A stretch of DNA of 5,845 bases, taken from assembly GCA_045639085.1 (NCBI GenBank), contig JAZUCM010000032.1, positions 1 through 5,845 on the forward strand. The letters run 5' to 3'. The stretch comes from Gastranaerophilus sp045639085. Lineage in GTDB: Bacteria > Cyanobacteriota > Vampirovibrionia > Gastranaerophilales > Gastranaerophilaceae. Every line of letters begins with the position of its first letter. Positions within the stretch are counted from its first letter, which is position 1. The translations under genes and the position numbers were made by a program. Shown here piece after piece: positions 1 to 5,671 of this stretch. The notes beneath the pieces are model-generated. The model had not been told where the DNA came from. It saw only the letters and a program-made list of their open reading frames with translations, and ran no database searches.

Positions 1-51
1 ACTATCGCCTTTAACCGTTAAGTCTTGCGACATTTCGACACGAATATGGAA

Positions 52-76
52 CCGGCTCAGCCGGCTCGCAATGACG
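52..76. repeat. REP-like palindrome abutting the pilin gene start
   Basis: Positions 52-64 are a perfect inverted repeat (CCGGCT-C-AGCCGG), followed at once by CTCGCAATGACG. The reverse complement of that tail, CGTCATTGCGAG, resembles the dispersed intergenic repeats common in several bacterial lineages; this is recalled from general knowledge and was not searched. The element overlaps the first two codons (ATGACG, 71-76) of the downstream prepilin-like gene, so the repeat seems to provide the start codon. Only one copy is visible here, so its repetitive nature is inferred. Confidence 0.5.
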
Positions 77-1039
77 CAATGTGCATTCACAATGGCGGAG
101 ATTTTATTATCTTTAACGATAATAGGTGTGGTTGCGGCGATTACTTTGCCAAGCTTGATGGCGAACATTAACGAACGCACTTGGAACACTCAACGCAAGG
201 CGCTTTACGCCCGTATGTCCCAAGCCATCGCCATGATGCCACAAGTTGGCGGCTATGGAAAAGTGACAGAAGTAGACGGTAGCATAACAGAAGACACCGC
301 AGCGGAAACGTTTTTAACAGAAGGTTTGAGCAAAGTTCTCAAGATAAATAATATTTGTGATGCGGAACATTTGGCGGATTGCGGCGTCCCTACGTCTTAC
401 ACAAATTTGAACGGAAGTGCAAAATCTTGGCCAACAAAATTATCTGAGTTAAACAAACAATTTGTGGGTTTTTCATCCATGTTTGATAATGACGGGGATG
501 GAACTTTAGAAGCTAGTTATTCTCATTCTCAACCAAATACCAAGGCTGCAGCATTTGAAACTCAAAATGGAGAAACAATTGCATTATACTACAACCCTAA
601 TTGTAATAATGACATAGAAAAAGTTTGGCATTATAGCCAACCTAAAATGTGTGCGAACTTCATTTATGACCTGAACGGTAATAAAGGCCCAAATACGGTC
701 GGAAAAGATATTGGCTTTATAACCGCACTTTATTCAACCGACTCTAACGTGGTAGCGCCTTATTCGCTATCAACAAATGCTTCAAGCGCAAATTCTCAAA
801 CGGCAGCAATTGCAGCTTGCACAGCTCAAGATGCCGAAAGTAGACTTCCAAACCGTGATGAACTTACAGCAATGTTTTACAACAATGAATTATTAGGGAT
901 TTCAACTGGCCCCTTTTGGTCTAGCACTGTAGTGCCTGCGGGAGAAACTGGCGAAGCATGGTATCAAGCTTTTCATACTGGTGGCCGTGGACCATTTGCA
1001 AAAAATCAAAATAACAATGTCCGTTGCGTTAAGCGTTAA
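71..1039 (+). CDS. Prepilin-type N-terminal methylation protein with DUF1566/Lcl_C-like C-terminal domain
   Basis: A pseudopilin or minor-pilin-like protein of 322 aa, expected in the inner membrane before assembly into a type II secretion or type IV pilus-like fibre. The prepilin motif is at residues 5-25: predicted cleavage A5^F6, Glu at +5 (E10), then a hydrophobic helix (LTIIGVVAAITLPSL, 15-29). Position -1 is Ala rather than the usual Gly. Residues 139-144 (DNDGDG) look like a partial calcium-binding loop, and YDLNGNKGPN (199-208) recurs, as I recall, in pilin-like proteins of gut bacteria. The C-terminus (RLPNRDEL 258-265, FWSST 282-286, AWYQAFHTGG 296-305, VRCV 317-320) fits the DUF1566/Lcl_C pattern, a C-type-lectin-like fold. 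Cysteines at 96, 104, 178, 194, 250 and 319 could form disulfides. ATG 71 is the first standard start in a frame that stays open to the left edge. There is no Shine-Dalgarno, so the start is uncertain. The codon use looks more A-rich than in the glutamate synthase genes. Exact role and ligand are unknown. Confidence 0.85.
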   Translation: MTQCAFTMAEILLSLTIIGVVAAITLPSLMANINERTWNTQRKALYARMSQAIAMMPQVGGYGKVTEVDGSITEDTAAETFLTEGLSKVLKINNICDAEHLADCGVPTSYTNLNGSAKSWPTKLSELNKQFVGFSSMFDNDGDGTLEASYSHSQPNTKAAAFETQNGETIALYYNPNCNNDIEKVWHYSQPKMCANFIYDLNGNKGPNTVGKDIGFITALYSTDSNVVAPYSLSTNASSANSQTAAIAACTAQDAESRLPNRDELTAMFYNNELLGISTGPFWSSTVVPAGETGEAWYQAFHTGGRGPFAKNQNNNVRCVKR

Positions 1040-1064
1040 ATTAAACGATAAATCTTTAACATAG

Positions 1065-1094
1065 AGGGAGCCTAGGGCTCCCTTTATGTTTCTT
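1065..1094 (+). terminator. Intrinsic terminator after the pilin-like gene
   Basis: AGGGAGCC (1065-1072) and GGCTCCCT (1076-1083) form a perfect 8-bp, mostly GC stem with a 3-nt TAG loop, followed by a T-rich tract (TTATGTTTCTTT). It begins 25 nt after the pilin stop codon and ends just before the promoter of the next operon, separating the two transcription units. Confidence 0.88.
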
Positions 1095-1103
1095 TACTCT
1101 TTG

Positions 1104-1132
1104 TTGACAATGTGGTATTCAAGGCATAGAAT
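1104..1132 (+). promoter_or_regulatory. Sigma-70-type promoter of the glutamate synthase operon
   Basis: The -35 box TTGACA (1104-1109) is a perfect consensus, the spacer is exactly 17 nt, and the -10 box TAGAAT (1127-1132) has one mismatch to TATAAT. A start site 7 nt after the -10 box falls on A1139, which is the A of the start codon of the first gene. The mRNA would then have no 5' leader, leaving no room for a riboswitch or attenuator. No clear operator palindrome is visible around it. Confidence 0.82.
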
Positions 1133-1138
1133 ATCATT

Positions 1139-2245
1139 ATGTGTAGGATTGGCGCGATAAAATCAAAGAATTATGTTCACCCGTCACTGGCCTTAAAATT
1201 AATGCGTTCACAACAAAAGGGCCATGATGATTCTGGGTTTGCTTTTGTTATGCAGGATTTGGGCGGGATTTTCGAACATCATAAGGATTTGCCTATTTTG
1301 TCTATGGCGGGAACCGTTGAGGGTACAAGAAAGGCCGAGGATATTTTATTAAACCGTGGGTTTAAACGTGTTTTGCAGTGGACGCCGCAGATTACACCAC
1401 GCAAAGGTTTGAAAATTGATCCGATGCCGAACTATGTTTTTGAGGCGGTACAATATCCCAAAAGTCATAAATATGCTACACAACAGGAAAAAGAAGAGTT
1501 GTTAATCGACACTGCTCTTGAAATTCGAAAGGCTTTAGAGGAAGACAATTCCGGCTATATATACGCGTTTTGGCCGGATACGCTTGTATTGAAAGAGATT
1601 GGCAGTCCGAAAGATATCGGTACATATTTTAATCTTTGGGAAGAAACTTCGGAGCTTTGTTCAAAGGTTATAACGGCACAGTGTCGTCAAAATACTAATT
1701 ATGATATTGTTCGCTATGCGGCGCACCCGTTTTTCCTTGAAGGGTATACGGTTTTGGCCAATGGTGAAAATACGTTTTACGAAAAGAACAAGTTTTATCA
1801 AATGAAGTTGAACCGTGCGTATCGAGGGTTTGAGTCAGATTCTCAGTGCTTTTTGTATACGTTGCATTACTTGCATAAGGTTTTGAAATGGCCTATTCAG
1901 TATTATAAACATGTTATCACGCCGTTGACGATAGAGGAAATTGAAAAACGCGCGGATAAAAATATTTTGTTGAGAATTAAAGCGTCACTTGGGCATTTGG
2001 AGACCAATGGACCGAACACTGTTTTGGGGGTTACGCCTGATTATAACTTGATTTGTGTATGTGATTCCAGAAAGTTAAGGCCGGTTGTCGTCGGACAAAA
2101 TGACGAAATGGTCGTGATGACATCTGAGGTTACAGGGATTAATGAACTTTTGCCGGATAGAGATTTGAGTAAAGATATTTATCCGAGTGAAAGTGAGACG
2201 ATTATTATTAAAAATGATTTAACGGTGGAAAGATGGCAGCAGTAA
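1139..2245 (+). CDS. Archaeal-type glutamate synthase, glutaminase (class II glutamine amidotransferase) subunit
   Basis: A 368-aa class II (Ntn-type) glutamine amidotransferase matching the N-terminal glutaminase domain of GltB (COG0067 type). It should hydrolyse glutamine and hand ammonia to the FMN subunit encoded next. Cys2 is the expected nucleophile after Met1 removal, which fixes the start at 1139. Other expected family motifs are GHDDSG (28-33), QCRQNTN (181-187, at the place of the usual HSRFSTNT), AHPF (195-198), the probable oxyanion-hole pair N208-G209 in ANGEN, SDS (233-235) and DSRKLRPV (309-316). Length is close to the 400-residue domain of GltB. No Shine-Dalgarno precedes the ATG, which coincides with the predicted transcription start. 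The gene overlaps the next by 13 nt, implying translational coupling. Related split systems (GlxB, and MgsA of N-methylglutamate synthase) are alternatives, but the ferredoxin-bearing partners favour the archaeal-type glutamate synthase. Confidence 0.88.
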   Translation: MCRIGAIKSKNYVHPSLALKLMRSQQKGHDDSGFAFVMQDLGGIFEHHKDLPILSMAGTVEGTRKAEDILLNRGFKRVLQWTPQITPRKGLKIDPMPNYVFEAVQYPKSHKYATQQEKEELLIDTALEIRKALEEDNSGYIYAFWPDTLVLKEIGSPKDIGTYFNLWEETSELCSKVITAQCRQNTNYDIVRYAAHPFFLEGYTVLANGENTFYEKNKFYQMKLNRAYRGFESDSQCFLYTLHYLHKVLKWPIQYYKHVITPLTIEEIEKRADKNILLRIKASLGHLETNGPNTVLGVTPDYNLICVCDSRKLRPVVVGQNDEMVVMTSEVTGINELLPDRDLSKDIYPSESETIIIKNDLTVERWQQ

Positions 2246-3861
2246 AAGTTAATGAATTGCATAAAGAAGATTTGCCTTGGCTAATTGAGTGGGACGAAAC
2301 CAAGTGTATTCGTTGTGGCAAATGTACGGCCGTGTGTTCGTTTGGTGCGATTTCGCCGTGCGTTGAGTTGCGCAAAAAATCCGGCAGTATTACGGAAAAA
2401 AATGATTGCGAAAAGGTTTTGGTCGTAAAACAGAATGTTGGGTTTGAAAATCATTGTGTCGGTTGCGGAATGTGTGCTGCGGTTTGCCCTAATGGCGCGA
2501 TTAAGGCAGTGCGCAACGATGATGCTCGGTATGCAATTCGTTACCGGGCTGAGCAAGGAAAATCCCTAAAGCGTGGCGGTCGGTCTAACCTTAATACTGA
2601 AGGTCGGACGTTGGATAAAATCAAAGTCGGACGAATTTCTCAGATGACGGATCCGTCGCTTGATCCGATTCGCCATCGTTTTGAGTTGAAAACTCCTTTT
2701 GGGCGTGTACTATCTGCCGATAAGTTGGGATTTGGCGTTGAAGGAAATCAGATTATTGAAACACAGCCTTTACCGCCTAACCGTTGGATTTACCCGGTGA
2801 TTTTTGGTGATATGTCGATTGGCGCAATTTCATCCAGAATGTGGGAAGCGATTGCTATTGCGACTGCGTATTTGAATGAAAAAGTTGGCCTTCCGATTCG
2901 TATGGGTACGGGGGAAGGTGGTATTCCCGTAAGCCTGTTGAAATCTCGCTATCTCAAGTATATGATTTTGCAGATTGCGTCCGGCCATTTTGGGTGGAAT
3001 AGGATTATTGAAACAATGCCGGAGATGGTTGAGGATCCGGCGGGAATTCTTATTAAAATTGGGCAAGGTGGAAAGCCTGGTGATGGCGGACTTTTGATGG
3101 CAAATAAGGTTTCAAAATATGTCCAAGAAATCCGTGGTGTTCCAAAGGCTGACTTGATGAGTCCTCCTACGCACCAGGGGCTTTATTCGATTGAAGAAAG
3201 CGTTCAAAAGATGTTTCTTTCTATGAACGCAGCATTTAATTTCCGCGTTCCTGTTGCGATTAAGGTTGCGGCGTCTGTGACGAGTGTTTCTGTTTATAAC
3301 AACTTGTTGCGTGATCCGTATAATATTGTTGGCGGATTTTTCTTGGATGGTTTTGCAGGTGGAACTGGTGCTGCACACGAGATTTCACTCAACCATACAG
3401 GGCATCCGATAACCTCAAAACTTCGTGATTGTTACTTGGCGGCGGTCCATCAAGGACGTCAAGGCGAGATTCCTCTTTTTGCAGGTGGTGGATTGGGACA
3501 GACCGGAAGTTTTGCGGCGGATGCGTTCAAGTTGATTTGTCTTGGGGCAAATGGTGTGTTTACGGGACGTCACTTGTTGCAAATTGCCGGATGTTGCGGT
3601 AACGATACCGAAAAATGTAATGCGTGTTCTACGGGGAACTGTCCGGCTGGTATTGCGTCGCAAAAAGCTTGTCTTACAAAACGACTTGATGTCGATAAAG
3701 TTGCGGAAAATATCGTAAATTATATGATTGCGACTGATATGGAACTCAAGAAACTTATGGCCCCGGTTGGTTGTTCGTCGCTTCCTGTTGGACGTTCAGA
3801 TGCGCTTACAACTGTAGACAAGCACATCGCAAGACGGTTAAATATCCAATATTCAATATAG
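2233..3861 (+). CDS. gltB: Archaeal-type glutamate synthase core subunit: double ferredoxin domain plus FMN-binding Glu_synthase domain
   Basis: A 542-aa catalytic core (COG0069 type) that should aminate 2-oxoglutarate and reduce the imine to glutamate on FMN. The N-terminal bacterial-ferredoxin domain has two CxxCxxCxxxC sets (C25/C28/C31/C35 and C75/C78/C81/C85) for two [4Fe-4S] clusters. The first set is followed by Ser where Pro is usual, and C43 and C59 are extra. The TIM-barrel synthase domain spans about 150-520: KIGQGGKPGDGG (275-286), SPPTHQGLYSIE (310-321), DGFAGGTGAAHE (372-383) and FAGGGLGQTG (416-425). CNACSTGNCPAGIA (462-475) is the site of the [3Fe-4S] cluster of glutamate synthases, with an unusual upstream Cys spacing. 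Ferredoxin-plus-synthase architecture and length resemble methanogen-type GltB. ATG 2233 lies inside the end of the upstream gene behind GGTGG, a weak ribosome site. Cytoplasmic. No NAD(P)H-binding domain is fused to it. Confidence 0.92.
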   Translation: MAAVKVNELHKEDLPWLIEWDETKCIRCGKCTAVCSFGAISPCVELRKKSGSITEKNDCEKVLVVKQNVGFENHCVGCGMCAAVCPNGAIKAVRNDDARYAIRYRAEQGKSLKRGGRSNLNTEGRTLDKIKVGRISQMTDPSLDPIRHRFELKTPFGRVLSADKLGFGVEGNQIIETQPLPPNRWIYPVIFGDMSIGAISSRMWEAIAIATAYLNEKVGLPIRMGTGEGGIPVSLLKSRYLKYMILQIASGHFGWNRIIETMPEMVEDPAGILIKIGQGGKPGDGGLLMANKVSKYVQEIRGVPKADLMSPPTHQGLYSIEESVQKMFLSMNAAFNFRVPVAIKVAASVTSVSVYNNLLRDPYNIVGGFFLDGFAGGTGAAHEISLNHTGHPITSKLRDCYLAAVHQGRQGEIPLFAGGGLGQTGSFAADAFKLICLGANGVFTGRHLLQIAGCCGNDTEKCNACSTGNCPAGIASQKACLTKRLDVDKVAENIVNYMIATDMELKKLMAPVGCSSLPVGRSDALTTVDKHIARRLNIQYSI

Positions 3862-3868
3862 GTTAAGT

Positions 3869-4939
3869 ATGGAAAAATTTATAATCGAAACTTTAGAAAA
3901 TGAAAATAGAATGTCGACGCAGGCTCTGTTGCAACTTATTCAGTCAAAAATTGATGAAGGGTGCACGGATTTTGAGATAAACGCTTGCGGCCAACATAAT
4001 ATTGGCGGTTCTGTCTGGGCGAAGGATAAGGAACAGGGATTAAAATTTCTGGTGCGTAATCCTGGCCAGCGCGTGGGTGCTATGGGTATGAAAGGCACAG
4101 AGATTGTCGTGGAAGGTTCGGTTCCGGCGGATACCGGCTGGTTGAATTCGGGTGCGGTAATTACGGTAAAAGGTGACTGTGGCGATACTGCTGCGCATTG
4201 TGCGGCATCAGGTGAGATTTATGTTGCCGGACGGGTGGGTGCACGTTCCGGGGCGTTGATGAAACACGATCCGCATTATCCAAGGCCTGAATTTTGGGTT
4301 TTGAAAAATACCGGCTCATTTAGTTTTGAGTTTATGGGCGGTGGAGTAGCTATTGTTTGCGGCTATGATTGTGAAGGGTTGAAGTCTGTTCTTGGCGAAC
4401 GTTCCTGTGTCGGAATGGTGGGGGGAACAGTTTATGTGCGCGGGCATATCGAAAATGTTGCAAATTGTGTCGAAATCCTTTCGCTTGATGAGTCGGATAA
4501 AACATTTCTCTTGGCCGGTTTAGATAGATTTTTGCAAAAAATTGAACGGCCAGAGCTGTTAAAAACTTTCACAAATTGGGTAGAATGGCATAAAATTCAG
4601 CCATCAAGTGAGAAAAAACAAAATGAACGTATGTCAATATCTGAGTTTCGTCAGAAAGAATGGATTGACGGCGGCGTTTTTGGTGAATTTATAACGGATG
4701 ATTTTGCGGTGAATTCCTTGGCCGGTGTGGCTGATGCGCGTTGTCGAATTCCGCAATGGAATGCGCAGAAATGTATTGGTTGTAATTTATGTGAGAAAAA
4801 TTGTCCACAAAAAGCGATTTCGCACGACGGAAAAATTTATGTCAGTGCAGATGAAAAATGTATCGGGTGCGGAATTTGCGCGGCTGTTTGTCCGGTGCAA
4901 GCGTGGAAAATGTCGGATAACAACAAGGAAATCGAGTAA
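3869..4939 (+). CDS. Archaeal-type glutamate synthase GXGXG subunit with C-terminal double [4Fe-4S] ferredoxin domain
   Basis: A 356-aa protein in two parts. Residues about 30-205 form a GXGXG right-handed beta-helix domain like the C-terminal domain of GltB (COG0070 type) and FwdC. They carry Gly-rich repeats such as GQRVGAMGMKG (66-76), SGAVITVKGDCGD (94-106), SGEIYVAGRVGARSG (114-128) and GGGVAIVCG (157-165). In glutamate synthase this domain is structural and braces the other domains. After a linker (about 230-290), residues 302-312 (C302, C305, C308, C312) and 331-341 (C331, C334, C337, C341) are two classical CxxCxxCxxxCP sites for [4Fe-4S] clusters, probably an electron entry wire. The stop of the upstream gene is 7 nt away. 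ATAGG (3858-3862) is a modest ribosome site 6 nt before the ATG; a second in-frame ATG is at residue 15. The gene ends 10 nt from a convergent gene. Confidence 0.88.
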   Translation: MEKFIIETLENENRMSTQALLQLIQSKIDEGCTDFEINACGQHNIGGSVWAKDKEQGLKFLVRNPGQRVGAMGMKGTEIVVEGSVPADTGWLNSGAVITVKGDCGDTAAHCAASGEIYVAGRVGARSGALMKHDPHYPRPEFWVLKNTGSFSFEFMGGGVAIVCGYDCEGLKSVLGERSCVGMVGGTVYVRGHIENVANCVEILSLDESDKTFLLAGLDRFLQKIERPELLKTFTNWVEWHKIQPSSEKKQNERMSISEFRQKEWIDGGVFGEFITDDFAVNSLAGVADARCRIPQWNAQKCIGCNLCEKNCPQKAISHDGKIYVSADEKCIGCGICAAVCPVQAWKMSDNNKEIE

Positions 4940-4949
4940 GCCACTGAGC

Positions 4950-5228
4950 TTATGGTTTTAATGCACCTTCTTTGTGTCTTTTATAAGCTGTTAGGGCTTG
5001 TGTGAGTTGGTCGGGACAACTTGTTTGTTTGCCGCCGCAGCGAATACCTTGAAGTTTTTTGATGACATCATCTATTGGCATACCTTTTGTTAGCGCGCCG
5101 ATTCCTTGCAGGTTGCCGTGGCAGCCGCCCATAAATTGAACTTCTTCAACGATGCCGTCGTTCACTGCAATTTGCATTAACTGGCAGCACACGCCTTGAG
5201 GTTTAAACTGAAAAACTTCTGTTGTCAT
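4950..5228 (-). CDS. TSCPD domain-containing small protein (TIGR03905-like)
   Basis: A 92-aa soluble protein of the TSCPD family. It carries the eponymous motif at residues 69-73 and conserved cysteines C14, C15 (GVCC), C36 (MGGCHGN), C64 (IRCGG) and C71 (TSCPD). In the family this domain also occurs at the C-terminus of B12-dependent ribonucleotide reductases. The stand-alone proteins, which this one matches in length, have no established function that I know. The cysteine pattern suggests metal binding or thiol chemistry; this is inference. The start follows the stop of the upstream membrane-protein gene by 1 nt, with an AGGG ribosome site (5236-5239, minus) 7 nt upstream, so the two are probably translated together. 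It converges on the glutamate synthase operon, and no strong hairpin terminator lies in the 10-nt gap. Confidence 0.88.
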   Translation of the reverse strand: MTTEVFQFKPQGVCCQLMQIAVNDGIVEEVQFMGGCHGNLQGIGALTKGMPIDDVIKKLQGIRCGGKQTSCPDQLTQALTAYKRHKEGALKP

Positions 5229-5229
5229 A

Positions 5230-5418
5230 TTAATACCCTAAAACCTGATCCATCGCTTCTTCGATGGCTTTTTGCTTTTCAGCGCTGGCGTTGTTAACTT
5301 TAGAGATGGTTTTTTCTTTCAAGAATAATTCTTTTGCGTTTGTCAAAATCTCATCTTGATTTTGGTACAAGTAAAATGCGCCGACAGCGAGTAATACAAA
5401 AACAATAAATCTGCCCAT
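5230..5418 (-). CDS. Small single-pass membrane protein of unknown function
   Basis: A 62-aa protein I do not recognise. Residues about 4-18 (FIVFVLLAVGAFYLY) are one hydrophobic segment long enough to act as a membrane anchor. The rest (about 19-62) is hydrophilic, rich in Lys, Glu and Ala, and likely helical. One positive charge (R3) before the segment and acidic residues after it do not settle topology. The gene is well supported: AGGAGG (5424-5429, minus) sits 5 nt from the ATG and a good promoter lies just upstream. It is first in a two-gene unit with the TSCPD gene, 1 nt apart, which suggests a shared role. A signal-anchored or cleaved product is also possible. Confidence 0.75.
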   Translation of the reverse strand: MGRFIVFVLLAVGAFYLYQNQDEILTNAKELFLKEKTISKVNNASAEKQKAIEEAMDQVLGY

Positions 5419-5423
5419 AATAA

Positions 5424-5429
5424 CCTCCT
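5424..5429 (-). promoter_or_regulatory. Perfect Shine-Dalgarno of the small membrane protein
   Basis: The minus strand reads AGGAGG followed by the 5-nt spacer TTATT and ATG. This is the only full-consensus ribosome site in the window. It shows that the organism uses Shine-Dalgarno initiation, in contrast with the leader-free starts proposed at 1139 and 5800. Confidence 0.85.
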
Positions 5430-5443
5430 CGGATTGTACTGCT

Positions 5444-5472
5444 ATTTTAACATATTGTTAGGACTAAGTCAA
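5444..5472 (-). promoter_or_regulatory. Sigma-70-type promoter of the membrane protein/TSCPD unit
   Basis: Read on the minus strand, the -35 box is TTGACT (5467-5472), the spacer is 17 nt and the -10 box is TAAAAT (5444-5449). Transcription should begin near 5437, giving a leader of about 19 nt that contains the AGGAGG ribosome site. There is one mismatch to consensus in each box. Confidence 0.75.
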
Positions 5473-5492
5473 TAAGTGAATAAGTCTTTATG

Positions 5493-5505
5493 CCGCCGAA
5501 GGCGG
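5493..5505. repeat. Short GC-rich palindrome
   Basis: CCGCC-GAA-GGCGG is a perfect 5-bp inverted repeat with a 3-nt centre. It lies upstream of the minus-strand promoter and has no T tract on either side, so it is not a typical terminator. It may be one of the small palindromic repeats of this genome, like that at 52-64, though the two differ in sequence. Confidence 0.5.
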
Positions 5506-5534
5506 GGATGGAATGGGATGTTAGTTCGCGACAT

Positions 5535-5566
5535 GTTAAAAGGTTAAATGGTTAAAAAGTTAAAAG
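5535..5566. repeat. Four-copy 8-nt tandem repeat (GTTAAAAG type)
   Basis: Four units in phase: GTTAAAAG (5535-5542), GTTAAATG (5543-5550), GTTAAAAA (5551-5558) and GTTAAAAG (5559-5566), followed by GTTC and GTTAAAGA. Inverted copies CTTTTAAC occur at 5630-5637 and 5747-5754. The array could form alternative long-range hairpins with these: ATGGTTAAAA 5548-5557 with 5631-5640 (10 bp), and TGTTAAAAGGT 5534-5544 with 5745-5755 (11 bp). Confidence 0.75.
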
Positions 5567-5671
5567 GTTCGTTAAAGAATAAACAATGGCAACACGCTGC
5601 GTTTACACTATTATTGATTATGTTAACCCCTTTTAACCATTGTCTTGCTCGTTCGCGTGTAACGGCAATTC

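Noticed and set aside
1095..1138. Riboswitch or attenuator upstream of the glutamate synthase operon
   Set aside because: The promoter sits within 35 nt of the start codon and transcription is predicted to start at the ATG, so no leader exists to fold.
1139..2245. Asparagine synthase or PurF-type amidotransferase
   Set aside because: No synthetase or phosphoribosyltransferase domain follows, and the genes directly downstream encode the other glutamate synthase domains.
2281..3663. Several minus-strand open frames of 78-91 codons under the glutamate synthase core gene
   Set aside because: They lie antisense to a gene with unmistakable conserved motifs, and their products are Arg/Asn/Thr-rich without motifs. 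They are shadows of the coding strand.
4937..4959. Bidirectional terminator between the convergent genes
   Set aside because: The best pairings are 5-6 bp, AT-rich or with a G-U pair, and lack a good U-run; too weak to annotate.
4725..4961. 78-codon frame overlapping the ferredoxin end of the GXGXG gene
   Set aside because: It is out of frame with the two intact CxxCxxCxxxCP motifs, so it is a shadow frame.
5535..5577. CRISPR-like array
   Set aside because: The units are 8 nt, directly abutting and imperfect, with no spacers; this is a simple tandem repeat.
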